Part shown: one piece after another, positions 41,971 through 49,913 of the stretch
How the letters are laid out: each line of letters starts with the position of its first letter
How positions within the stretch are numbered: the stretch's first letter is position 1
Made by a program: the position numbers and the translations under genes
From: Aquimarina sp. ERC-38
Lineage (GTDB): Bacteria; Bacteroidota; Bacteroidia; Flavobacteriales; Flavobacteriaceae
Reading direction: 5' to 3'
DNA length: 64,000 bases
NCBI RefSeq assembly: GCF_026222555.1
Contig: NZ_CP098511.1
Span: 725,501 to 789,500, forward strand
Notes under the pieces: generated by a model
Told to the model about the DNA's origin: nothing
Databases searched by the model: none
Seen by the model: only the letters and a program-made list of their open reading frames with translations

Positions 41971-44298
41971 TTATTTTAAGGATTTGAATAGATTATTAAT
42001 TTGCTCATTCTCACTAATTGGTTTTTCAATTTGATGTTGTTCTTTTAATTCTTTAGAATCTTGCTCCTTTATATAATCACTTAAACTACCATCTATATAA
42101 CTAACTCGTTGGGGATAATAAGCATTAGGAAACTCATCATAGTTATTTAGTTCGTCATATTGTTCTTGCTCTAAATCCTCAATTCTTTTTTTTAATTCTC
42201 GTATTTCTTCAGATGTATTAAAACTAAAATCATCCTCGATTGATTTTAAGTCATCAATTTTCCGATTCATAGTGTCAATTTCATCATCATCTGAAAGGCT
42301 CAGTCCAGATACTATTTCACTTATAATTTCATAACGTATATCTTCATTCTTTTCTCTGAAAATTTCAAATTGATCAGGGAAAGTTATTTCAATTTGATAT
42401 AGTGAATACAGGTCATCTAAATCCCAAAAACATCCAGAAATATTTAGTAATATTTTCTCAATATTGAAATCTACTTCGCCTTCAAATGAACATAATATAG
42501 AAGTAAATTCAGAAATTGACTTATAAGTAATATTCTCTGAATAACAGATTTCTAAGAATTTATTTTTAATAAATTCAAAGCGAATAGGATTATTTGATTT
42601 GAAAAAATTGTCTATGAGTTTTAATTTAAGTATGATTATATCTTCGTCGCTTGGTAGTGAGTGTCTAGAAATGTTTTGGTCGACTTTTAGGGAGTCAAAT
42701 TTAGTAAGGACTACATCTTCGAGTTTTTTCATTTCGCTGGATTCCAATTGTATTCTTAAATCAGAATCTTCTTTTATCATAATTGCAAATGCAGGCTTTA
42801 AATAAAGAATAGATTTAAATAAATGTTCTTTTGTTATTGAATCCTTATTTATATAATTAACTAAAAAATCTTGAATTGATGGGTTTTGATAGCTTATAGA
42901 TAAATTACCTTGATAGCCTCGGCTAATTTTAATCATAGAGTTTTCTAATTCCTTTAAAGAAGCTTTAAAATTATGACTGTTAATTGCAACATGATATCCA
43001 GAAGCATTTGTTTCTTGATAAATTTTAACTTGACTATATAATTGATTGTAAAAGATTTCTGAACCAGATATTAATAGACAATCTAATATAATTCGTGATA
43101 TAGTAGAAATTTGATTCTCATAAACGTGTTTCCAAATTAGGAATGGAGAATCAAACAACTTAATTAAGGATACGGGAAATTCTGAAGGTGTATGTTCATT
43201 CCAAAATTTAGAATTTGAGAAGGATTCTATAATCCTAGGGTTATAGTTTCGATGCTTAATTAACTTAAAAAGATAGTCTTGTTTTATAATTTCTTCTATG
43301 TATTCAAAAGGTATTTCGTTAACCGAGAGATGATTGTAAAGTATATTAGCTTTTACTAAGGTACTATACTTGGAAATATCTAAAACACATTTAGTTAAGT
43401 CTTGCTCAAATACATCAAATCTTTGCTTTGCTTGATTCAGTATATATTCTCTTGTTGTGAAAATCAATACTTTGTTTGATGATTTTTGTACTTTGTTAAT
43501 AAACTGAATTATCTTTTTTTCCTCATTAGTAGCTAAAGAGTTTTGCAAAAAATTTCTACCTAAAAAGTCATCGAATAGAAAAATCTGTTTTTTCTTTTCT
43601 TCAAAGAGCTTAAATCCATCATTTATGCTATCAGATAAAAAAATAAATTCATTATTCGATTTACTTAGGAGGTTAAAAACAAGCATTTCGGCTAATGTTG
43701 TTTTTCCGATACCCGGAGGTCCAGAAATTATTACATATTTATTTTCTTTAAGAATTGATAAAGCTTCTTTATAACTGTCATTTTGAACATAAACTTTGAT
43801 TTTTTCTTTTATATCTTCAATGTAAAATTTAGAATGGTTTACTACTTGCTTATTTATAATTGTATGTAATACATCAATGCTAGACAACCATAATTTGTGA
43901 AAATTTTTTTCAATAGAGGGAAACTTAGTCAATAGATTATTGAAATCTTCTTTTCCATAAATATCTTCACTATACTTAATATAAGGATTAAAAACTTCAA
44001 TTATTTTTTCCTTATTTTGAGGAGATAATGAAACACTTGTAGTTAAAATATACCTTTCTGGATTTAGTTTTTTTACTTTTTCCACTTCCTTTTTTAGGCT
44101 TTGAAAGAGGGAGTCATAAGATTTGTATCTTTTAGCTTGTATAATCAATAACTCTCCTCTAGAATGACGTAAATCAATACCTTGATCTGCTCCATCCCCA
44201 AACGATTCCAAGTGAGTATTTAGGTGTAATTGTAATAGATCTCTTGATAACATTTCAAACTCATAAGACGAAAGTATTAGAAAGTCATAATTTTTCAT
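41971..44298 (-). CDS. Restriction-endonuclease/STAND ATPase antiviral-type protein
   Basis: 775 residues. N-terminal Mrr-like nuclease domain: Glu15 in SSYEFEMLSRDLL, then GADQGIDLR (Asp42) and LIIQAKRY (Gln54-x-Lys56), a QxK variant of the PD-(D/E)xK site. A P-loop STAND-type ATPase follows: IISGPPGIGKTTLAE (Walker A, 191-205) and QIFLFDDFLG (Walker B, 238-247). The C-terminal ~450 residues are helical with acidic coiled-coil segments (EEIRELKKRIEDLEQEQ) and would serve as sensor. Effector, switch and sensor in one chain is the plan of Avs-like antiphage proteins; no exact family is claimed. Confidence 0.78.
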   Translation of the reverse strand: MKNYDFLILSSYEFEMLSRDLLQLHLNTHLESFGDGADQGIDLRHSRGELLIIQAKRYKSYDSLFQSLKKEVEKVKKLNPERYILTTSVSLSPQNKEKIIEVFNPYIKYSEDIYGKEDFNNLLTKFPSIEKNFHKLWLSSIDVLHTIINKQVVNHSKFYIEDIKEKIKVYVQNDSYKEALSILKENKYVIISGPPGIGKTTLAEMLVFNLLSKSNNEFIFLSDSINDGFKLFEEKKKQIFLFDDFLGRNFLQNSLATNEEKKIIQFINKVQKSSNKVLIFTTREYILNQAKQRFDVFEQDLTKCVLDISKYSTLVKANILYNHLSVNEIPFEYIEEIIKQDYLFKLIKHRNYNPRIIESFSNSKFWNEHTPSEFPVSLIKLFDSPFLIWKHVYENQISTISRIILDCLLISGSEIFYNQLYSQVKIYQETNASGYHVAINSHNFKASLKELENSMIKISRGYQGNLSISYQNPSIQDFLVNYINKDSITKEHLFKSILYLKPAFAIMIKEDSDLRIQLESSEMKKLEDVVLTKFDSLKVDQNISRHSLPSDEDIIILKLKLIDNFFKSNNPIRFEFIKNKFLEICYSENITYKSISEFTSILCSFEGEVDFNIEKILLNISGCFWDLDDLYSLYQIEITFPDQFEIFREKNEDIRYEIISEIVSGLSLSDDDEIDTMNRKIDDLKSIEDDFSFNTSEEIRELKKRIEDLEQEQYDELNNYDEFPNAYYPQRVSYIDGSLSDYIKEQDSKELKEQHQIEKPISENEQINNLFKSLK

Positions 44299-44791
44299 TG
44301 ATTAAGTTCGATTTTTAGTTGTTATGTTTAATTGCAGAGAACAATTATATAAAGGAAAATAAAGGTAATAAAAGAAAAAAGAGTCATCATGAGGTGAACC
44401 TATAAAAAGAAGATTTACTTTTCTTTTTTGTAAGCAAGCCTAGTGATGTACAATGTTAATACTCCAATAATCAAGCTTACTAGCGAAATTAGAAATTACG
44501 AGTACATAATCTCTAGTGGTAGCATATTCTTGTTGAACATAGATACTTGATCAAAGCTGTTACAGCTTGCAAGATTATCAATTTTTTTATGCTGTCTACT
44601 AAAAACTTTCAAACTCAATTAATTATATCCTAATTCGAATAATTATCAATCAAATTTCAACTTTAACCTGTAGTAATAATCCCCAACCTATTTTAGACTT
44701 CCACAGAATTAAATTTTTATTAACACGATTGTTAAAAACATAAATATTTAAAAATCAGATAGTTATTAACTACACGCCAAATAATTAGTAT
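44299..44791. other. Gene-poor stretch upstream of PepSY-like gene 2
   Basis: Apart from the small broken gene at 44415-44525, I see no coding sequence. The promoter of the STAND gene must lie within its left end. 44590-44790 is AT-rich with no recognisable motif before the sigma-54-like site. Confidence 0.4.
44415..44525 (-). pseudogene. Small single-pass membrane protein with in-frame stop
   Basis: The minus-strand frame reads MLPLEIMYS, then TAA, then FLISLVSLIIGVLTLYITRL and AYKKEK before a TAA at 44415. The second part is a clear membrane helix with a basic end, and one base change would restore a 36-residue protein. It sits 116 bp upstream of the STAND gene in the same direction. It may be a decayed accessory gene, or may start at a downstream TTG. 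Confidence 0.35.
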
Positions 44792-44807
44792 TGGCATAAT
44801 TATTCCT
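44792..44807 (+). promoter_or_regulatory. Sigma-54-like promoter of PepSY-like gene 2
   Basis: TGGCATAATTATTCCT differs from the site at 40145 by one base. It is 46 bp before the ATG at 44854. Confidence 0.6.
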
Positions 44808-44853
44808 TTTTACTTAGTAACAAAACAAAATAGTAATTAAAATTTAAGATAAG

Positions 44854-45165
44854 ATGAAAAAGTTTTTTGTAGTACCCGCATTAGTTTTAGGATTTGTATT
44901 TAGCGTTGCTAATGTAACCGCCAAAGAGAATTCAAACAATCTTGTTGAAGCAGTAATCGTACAAGACGAATATATTGAAGTTGCCATCGAAAATTTACCG
45001 CAACCTATTTTAGACGCGGTAGCCAGTGATTTCGCCGGAGCCGTCATTTCTTCTGCAGCCGCTAAAGAAGATGCTTCTGAATTTAAGCTAATGTTAGCTA
45101 AAGAAGATGGTGAAGTAGTTGAAGTGTATGCTGATGCAGACGGTAACTGGATCACTAAAGAATAA
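44854..45165 (+). CDS. Small exported PepSY-like protein, paralog 2
   Basis: 103 residues. Signal peptide MKKFFVVPALVLGFVFSVAN, then the same small domain as the protein at 40199 (LPQPILDAVASDFAGAVISS, EFKLMLAKEDGEVVEVYADA, DGNWITKE). The two share most residues in the C-terminal 60. They presumably arose by tandem duplication before the defence cassette landed between them. Upstream is the sigma-54-like site, downstream a strong terminator. Function unknown. Confidence 0.75.
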   Translation: MKKFFVVPALVLGFVFSVANVTAKENSNNLVEAVIVQDEYIEVAIENLPQPILDAVASDFAGAVISSAAAKEDASEFKLMLAKEDGEVVEVYADADGNWITKE

Positions 45166-45211
45166 TACAATATTTGAGTTAGCCAATCTTTATTGTAAAG
45201 TTCAATAAGAT

Positions 45212-45246
45212 AAAAAAGGAGATTTGTTAAGAATCTCCTTTTTTAT
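45212..45246 (+). terminator. Terminator after PepSY-like gene 2
   Basis: AAAAAAGGAGATT (45212-45224) pairs perfectly with AATCTCCTTTTTT (45232-45244); loop TGTTAAG. It can act in both directions, since a T run appears on each strand. Confidence 0.88.
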
Positions 45247-45318
45247 GTTGTATAGTTTAGTCAATACTACAGAACCTAAATTTTCTATGTCTTCAACACT
45301 AGCTTACTTAAGTTAAAA

Positions 45319-46026
45319 CTAAAATTTTAGGTAAAATTCTTTAGTCAATTCCTGGTAAGCTTCGGTATATTGATGTCTTTCTTTTTCGATAATCAGTTCT
45401 TCTTCTACCGGCTTCTTATTTTCCTTTTTAGTAAAAGAGAAAAGAGAACGTACAAAATTCGAATTTGAATTTCCTCTTACATGACAAATCTTACTAGGGT
45501 ACAGCTTATTATTTCGAGCGATGATTATAGCTTCTTCCCTATTTCTGTAAGGAAGAATCATTGAAAAACTTCCTTCCAGGTTTAATAATTTTGCTACTCC
45601 TTCAAACAATTGTGACAAAGGCAATGCATCCTGGAACCGAGCCAGATCCCTTTGTACAGAACTAGTTTTGTACTGCTCTTCATAAAAAGGTGGGTTACTT
45701 ACAATAAGGTCGTAGGTTTGATCTATCTCTTCGACAAATGTTATAAAGGGTGCATGATAACAAAACAAGCGGTCATTCCACTTTGAATTTTCAAAATTTT
45801 CTACGGCTTGTTCATAAGCATCCGGATCAATTTCTAATCCGTCAATCATCTCAGCGATGGATCGTTGTGCCATCATTAAGGCAATAATACCGGAACCGGT
45901 ACCAATATCCAAAATAGTAGTTTCATTGTTGTGGACTGGAGCCCATGCCCCTAATAGCATCCCATCGGTGCCTATTTTCATGGCACATCGATTATCAGCT
46001 ACTGTAAATTGTTTACATTGAAACAT
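45319..46026 (-). CDS. trmN6: tRNA1(Val) adenine-37 N6-methyltransferase
   Basis: 235 residues. The SAM motif ILDIGTGSGIIALMMAQRS and the adenine-N6 catalytic motif DLIVSNPPFYEEQYK (NPPF) are both intact. The opening FQCKQFTVADNRCAMKIGTD, GMLLGAWAP is typical of TrmN6/YfiC. It methylates A37 of tRNA-Val. It follows rimM directly (one base apart), in the order rpsP-rimM-trmN6, common in flavobacteria. Confidence 0.92.
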   Translation of the reverse strand: MFQCKQFTVADNRCAMKIGTDGMLLGAWAPVHNNETTILDIGTGSGIIALMMAQRSIAEMIDGLEIDPDAYEQAVENFENSKWNDRLFCYHAPFITFVEEIDQTYDLIVSNPPFYEEQYKTSSVQRDLARFQDALPLSQLFEGVAKLLNLEGSFSMILPYRNREEAIIIARNNKLYPSKICHVRGNSNSNFVRSLFSFTKKENKKPVEEELIIEKERHQYTEAYQELTKEFYLKF

Positions 46027-46557
46027 TTAAGAAGGCAAATACAGTTCAATCAAGCCTTCCGGAGTGGTAACGGTAATGGATTGGTTAGGACGATCTACTT
46101 GATGAATAAATTCGTCATTCATAGGAATTAAAATCTGTACCCCGTTTTTTTCAACTTCAAACAAAGCTTGTGCGGTACTGTCATTGACACCAGTAATTAC
46201 GCCAACTTCCCCATAATTCGTATCTGTCATGGTAAAACCAATAATTTCATGAAAATAAAACCGGTTCCCTTCCAGGGGTGGTAATAAGGTAAGGGGTAAG
46301 TAAATATCAGCCTTTAGTAAATCTTCTGCATCTTCTTCGGTACTGACATCTTCAAACTTTACTCGTAACAGGTTACTTTTATGTAGTGAAGATCTTTCAA
46401 TAAAAAATGGAACCAAATTTTTACCGTATCCGATAAAAACCGATTCCATTTCTGTATATAATTCAGGTTCGTCGGTATCCAATTTGATCAATAACTCCCC
46501 TTTAAAACTAAATTTGCTGACAATTTTACCAAGATAGAAACAATCTTCTTTCTTCAT
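46027..46557 (-). CDS. rimM: Ribosome maturation factor RimM
   Basis: 176 residues. N-terminal RimM beta-barrel (YLGKIVSKFSFKGELLIKLD), the RVKFEDVSTEEDAEDLLKAD segment, and the PRC-barrel half (YFHEIIGFTMTDTNYGEVGV, ILIPMNDEFIHQVD) are all present. It helps assemble the 30S head by binding S19. It lies 12 bp after rpsP and 1 bp before trmN6 in one operon. Confidence 0.95.
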   Translation of the reverse strand: MKKEDCFYLGKIVSKFSFKGELLIKLDTDEPELYTEMESVFIGYGKNLVPFFIERSSLHKSNLLRVKFEDVSTEEDAEDLLKADIYLPLTLLPPLEGNRFYFHEIIGFTMTDTNYGEVGVITGVNDSTAQALFEVEKNGVQILIPMNDEFIHQVDRPNQSITVTTPEGLIELYLPS

Positions 46558-46569
46558 GTCAAATGTTGC

Positions 46570-47103
46570 TTACTCTTCTTCGGTAGAAGCAGCTTCTGTA
46601 GTTTCAGCCTCTGCACTTTCGGCAGCAGCTACTTCTGCATTTGCTTCAGCTTCTGCCGCAGCAGCCTCTGCTTCCCTTTTTGCATTTACTTCTCTTTCTG
46701 CAGCTAATATTTTTTCTTTAGCTTCTGCTTCCGCTTTATCTAATTTAGATTTTTCAGCATCTACACTACCTTGCTTTTCCTGTACCCAAGCCTGAAATTT
46801 TTCTTCGGCTTGCTCTTCCGTTAAAGCTCCTTTAGCAACTCCTCCTAATAAATGCTTTTTTAATAACACTCCTTTAGTTGAAAGAATATTTTTTGCCGTA
46901 TCTGTAGGCTGTGCTCCGTTTTGCAACCACTTAACCGAACCATCAACATCTAAATCGACAGTAGCTGGATTAGTGTTAGGATTGTAAGTACCTAATTTTT
47001 CTAAATAACGTCCATCTCTTTTTGATCTGGCATCTGCAGCCACAATCCAATAAAACGGTTTTCCTTTTTTTCCGTGTCTTTGTAATCTTATTTTAACAGG
47101 CAT
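46570..47103 (-). CDS. rpsP: 30S ribosomal protein S16 with long Ala/Glu tail
   Basis: 177 residues; the first ~80 are standard S16 ([49 protein letters not shown]). The remaining ~95 residues are an acidic, alanine-rich extension ([31 protein letters not shown]) that canonical S16 of about 80-90 residues lacks. Such tails are usual in Bacteroidota. It leads the rpsP-rimM-trmN6 operon; a TATATTTG box is 47 bp upstream. Confidence 0.96.
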   Translation of the reverse strand: MPVKIRLQRHGKKGKPFYWIVAADARSKRDGRYLEKLGTYNPNTNPATVDLDVDGSVKWLQNGAQPTDTAKNILSTKGVLLKKHLLGGVAKGALTEEQAEEKFQAWVQEKQGSVDAEKSKLDKAEAEAKEKILAAEREVNAKREAEAAAAEAEANAEVAAAESAEAETTEAASTEEE

Positions 47104-47149
47104 AAAAAATTAATTTTTGGGTACGCGACCCGATTTATAATTAAGGCTG

Positions 47150-47157
47150 CAAATATA
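47150..47157 (-). promoter_or_regulatory. TATATTTG promoter box of the rpsP operon
   Basis: Exact TAnnTTTG match on the minus strand, 47 bp before the rpsP ATG. Confidence 0.55.
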
Positions 47158-47228
47158 CATTAAAATATAACATCCTCCCTTTTTAATTAATGACATAATT
47201 CTTTATTATAAAACATCAGTGTCCGGTA

Positions 47229-47290
47229 AAGATTCAAGATCCGCCTGCAGTCGAATAGGTCGCTATCGCTTCTAGAATCAAGAAACAAGA
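47229..47290 (+). repeat. REP-like repeat copy
   Basis: Contains GGTCGCTATCGCTTCTAGAA, then a TCAAGA word, shared with 57026-57086 and other copies. It directly abuts a family-2 MITE-like element, as also occurs at 57 kb. Confidence 0.65.
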
Positions 47291-47296
47291 CTAGTA

Positions 47297-47477
47297 GCCC
47301 TAGTTTACCATAGTGTTAGTATATTAAAATGACCCAAGTATTTTATTTATAACTACCTATCCTATCCCAAATCCTTTCCAGAGGAAAGGACTTTTAGCTA
47401 CCTTCTCTTCGGGAAGAGCTGGGGATGGGATTAATTTATATGAATTAGAATTATCTACGTTATTTTAAACTAGAGCC
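47297..47477 (+). repeat. MITE-like element, family 2, copy A
   Basis: About 180 bp, aligning with the reverse complement of 57129-57314 along its whole length. Shared words include GGAAAGGACTTTTAG, CTTCGGGAAGAGCTGG and TAGAATTA-CTACGTTATT. Ends are imperfect inverted repeats around CTAGTTTA. It fills most of the 648-base gap between rpsP and the next gene. Confidence 0.75.
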
Positions 47478-47612
47478 AGACTAATAATTATAAAACAAAA
47501 AAAGTATTTTCTTATATAATCAGGACATTTATACCTTAAAAAAACCGACTAAAAGCAAATAATAAAGATAAATGAAAAGAAGATTTTTCGTATAAATTAT
47601 CATATTTTAAAT

Positions 47613-47620
47613 TATATTTG
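47613..47620 (+). promoter_or_regulatory. TATATTTG box upstream of the two-module lipoprotein gene
   Basis: Exact TAnnTTTG match, 132 bp before the ATG at 47752. The long leader makes this uncertain. Confidence 0.35.
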
Positions 47621-47751
47621 TGTATTTCATCGATACTTTTAAACTTTAATCGTTAAAATTTAAGATTTTTTTATCAAAAAAATTGTTTTTTACGGTTTTT
47701 CCGCCTATGTTTGTTCTCGAATAGTTATTGTCATTCATAAAGCCCCAAATT

Positions 47752-48609
47752 ATGATTCAAAAAATTACGCTTTTCTTATTTACGACGCTTTTAATTTGTA
47801 CCTCCTGTACTGAGGATATTGAAATTAATACACCTTCTTTACAAGCAGTAGTTGATGGTGATTTATTTCACCCTAGCGATCGTAAGGCAATTCTACATGA
47901 AGATGGTTTGCTAGAAATTACTGGTACTACAGGAAATCAAACTATCAGTATTTCGACCTATATTAATAAAACCGGAACTTATCAGGTTTCAACCAAATCT
48001 GCTAAGCCTTTTATTCAAAATATAAACTTTACTCAACAAGATATTTCTTTTGCTATTGAGGAAAATACCAGTGAAGGTGAAATTATAGTTACTGACATTT
48101 ACGATAGTTATGTTTCCGGAAGTTTTACTTTTACTAATCTTACTTCAGAAAACGGAGCTGCTATGACCATCTCTAATGGTTGGTTCTATATGTTACCTAT
48201 TGTATATGCAGGAGATATTGAAGAAGAAGAATTTAATATAAATCCATGTTTGTTAAATGCATCTTTAACGGCAAAAATAGATGGAACAGAATTAATTACG
48301 GATGACCATGATGCCAAACCTTTTGGGGTAAGAGAACCCTTCCCATCCATACGTATTACTGCGACTAATGGAGCACAAGATATTGAAATCGTATTTTCTG
48401 TAGACGCTATTCCCGGCACCTATGACTTAACCGGATCAGGAGATTACAGTGCGACTTATGGAAATAATAAAGAAAAATCAGCTGCTATCTCTGGTACCTT
48501 AACGATAGTAGAGCATGATAAAGAAACTAAATGTATTAATGGAATATTCGAATATGAAACTGCATCCGGAGTTCGTGTAACCGAAGGTGTATTTGATTAC
48601 GGATATTAA
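47752..48609 (+). CDS. Putative lipoprotein with two similar beta-rich modules
   Basis: 285 residues from the ATG at 47752; a TTG eight codons upstream is rejected because the signal peptide starts at the ATG. Signal peptide IQKITLFLFTTLLICTSC has lipobox Cys. Two modules of about 120 residues, starting LQAVVDGDLFHPSD and LTAKIDGTELITDD, each end in a strand pattern like YVSGSFTFTN and CINGIFEYET. This resembles the DUF6252 type of Bacteroidota lipoproteins. It is likely anchored in the outer membrane; function unknown. A hairpin with weak T tract follows its stop. Confidence 0.7.
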   Translation: MIQKITLFLFTTLLICTSCTEDIEINTPSLQAVVDGDLFHPSDRKAILHEDGLLEITGTTGNQTISISTYINKTGTYQVSTKSAKPFIQNINFTQQDISFAIEENTSEGEIIVTDIYDSYVSGSFTFTNLTSENGAAMTISNGWFYMLPIVYAGDIEEEEFNINPCLLNASLTAKIDGTELITDDHDAKPFGVREPFPSIRITATNGAQDIEIVFSVDAIPGTYDLTGSGDYSATYGNNKEKSAAISGTLTIVEHDKETKCINGIFEYETASGVRVTEGVFDYGY

Positions 48610-48639
48610 TTATTGTTTGTTTTTAATTGTTTGTTGTTA

Positions 48640-48670
48640 GAATGCCTCCTATCGGGGGCATTCGTTGTTT
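48640..48670 (+). terminator. Terminator-like hairpin after the lipoprotein gene
   Basis: GAATGCCTCC (48640-48649) pairs with GGGGGCATTC (48654-48663), loop TATC, with one G-U pair; the T tract behind it is interrupted. Confidence 0.6.
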
Positions 48671-48823
48671 AACACTTTTAACAGTAAATACCATTATTTT
48701 CTGTTAAAATAACCCATATTCCGCTAAAATTGGTTAAAAGCCTTGACAAAACTGCTTCTTGCCTATATATTAAAAGTATAAGATTTGAAAATCAGATCGT
48801 TAACTTTAAAATTAGATATTATT

Positions 48824-49273
48824 ATGATATATAGTGAAGAAATAAATAACCAATTAAATACAATTATTGAAAAAAACATTGCAGCGGTAAAAGGATATAG
48901 AGAAACTGCAGAAAATACAAACAATACTACCTTTAAAAACATGTTCTTGGAACAAGCCAGTAAAAGAGAAACTTTTGTAAGCGAATTGCAGGCAGAAGTA
49001 ACAAAATATGGAGGATCTCCTAAAAGAGATACGGATTTTACTTCGGATTTACACAGAACATGGATTGATGTAAAACAGTTCTTTTCTTCTAATAATGAAG
49101 AAGCTCTTTTTGAAGAAATCATAAGAGGAGAAGAAAATGCGGTAAAAGAATATGAAGAAGTATTGAGAGAAACGCAATTGACGGATACCAGCGAAAGAAT
49201 GTTGCGCAATCAGTTAGCATTTATAAAAAGTAGTGTCTCAAAAATGAGATCTCTGGAAACTCAGGTAGCATAA
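48824..49273 (+). CDS. PA2169-like four-helix-bundle (DUF2383) stress protein 1
   Basis: 149 residues from the ATG at 48824 (an upstream TTG frame is unneeded). It has four predicted helices, with glutamates at ferritin-like positions (EIIRGEENAVKEYEEVLRET) and a conserved turn YGGSPKRDTDF...LHRTWIDVK. The DUF2383 family is a ferritin-related fold often induced in stationary or oxidative stress; a metal role is not certain. It is followed 55 bp later by a paralog. Confidence 0.8.
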   Translation: MIYSEEINNQLNTIIEKNIAAVKGYRETAENTNNTTFKNMFLEQASKRETFVSELQAEVTKYGGSPKRDTDFTSDLHRTWIDVKQFFSSNNEEALFEEIIRGEENAVKEYEEVLRETQLTDTSERMLRNQLAFIKSSVSKMRSLETQVA

Positions 49274-49327
49274 AAATAGCATCCATAAGACCAACCAAAA
49301 TTTGTATAATTTAAAAATTTCAACAAA

Positions 49328-49780
49328 ATGAACTTTAGAAAAGAAATATCAGAAAAATTAAATAATTTATTACAGAACAATCTAAACACTCATGAAGTGT
49401 ATGAAAAAGCATTTGAGAATTCAAAGAATACGGAATTACATGCATTCTTTAAACATAAAATGGAACAGCGATCCGGTTTTATTAAAGAATTAAGAAACGA
49501 AATTCTTCGATACGGACAGATTCCGGAAGATGAAGCTGATTTTAGTACTACTCTAAAGACAACCTGGCTAGATTTTAAAAGCTTGTTTTCTAATACCAGT
49601 CAAGAAAGTATGTTAGAGGCTTGTTTGGAGGCGGATAAAAAAGCTTTGGAAGAATATAAAGAATTAGCAAAAGAAAGAGATCTACCGCCTACTATAGATG
49701 CAATTATAGCAAATCATTCCAACCAGATTCAGAATGCTATTAATAAAGATAAAATGTATCTAGAATCTGCAATTATTTAA
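49328..49780 (+). CDS. PA2169-like four-helix-bundle (DUF2383) stress protein 2
   Basis: 150 residues, clearly paralogous to the product of 48824 (YGQIPEDEADFSTTLKTTWL corresponds to YGGSPKRDTDFTSDLHRTWI). Again four helices and an acidic motif (ACLEADKKALEEYKELAKER). Sequence identity is modest, so the duplication is old. The two genes probably form one operon, closed by a strong terminator at 49801. Confidence 0.8.
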   Translation: MNFRKEISEKLNNLLQNNLNTHEVYEKAFENSKNTELHAFFKHKMEQRSGFIKELRNEILRYGQIPEDEADFSTTLKTTWLDFKSLFSNTSQESMLEACLEADKKALEEYKELAKERDLPPTIDAIIANHSNQIQNAINKDKMYLESAII

Positions 49781-49800
49781 TAGTTCATTTTGTTGAAATT

Positions 49801-49830
49801 AAAATCCGGGTAAGTCCCGGATTTTTTTTG
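49801..49830 (+). terminator. Terminator after the twin four-helix-bundle genes
   Basis: AAAATCCGGG (49801-49810) pairs perfectly with CCCGGATTTT (49816-49825), loop TAAGT, then a T run. Confidence 0.9.
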
Positions 49831-49877
49831 GTTGATAAGTACGAATAACTTTCTCTGGCATCCCTATTGATATTATG

Positions 49878-49885
49878 TAACTTTG
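49878..49885 (+). promoter_or_regulatory. TAACTTTG promoter box of dnaE
   Basis: Exact TAnnTTTG match 28 bp before the dnaE ATG and just behind the preceding terminator. Confidence 0.55.
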
Positions 49886-49913
49886 ATAATATACGGTAAA
49901 GGAAGCTACGATT

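Noticed and set aside
46556..46795. Open plus-strand frame of Ala and Ser opposite rpsP
   Set aside because: It is the antisense of the repetitive S16 tail, without a start signal or family likeness.
48743..48765. Sigma-54-like site before the four-helix-bundle gene
   Set aside because: TTGACA and TTGC are present, but the GG is missing and the spacing is about six bases too long.
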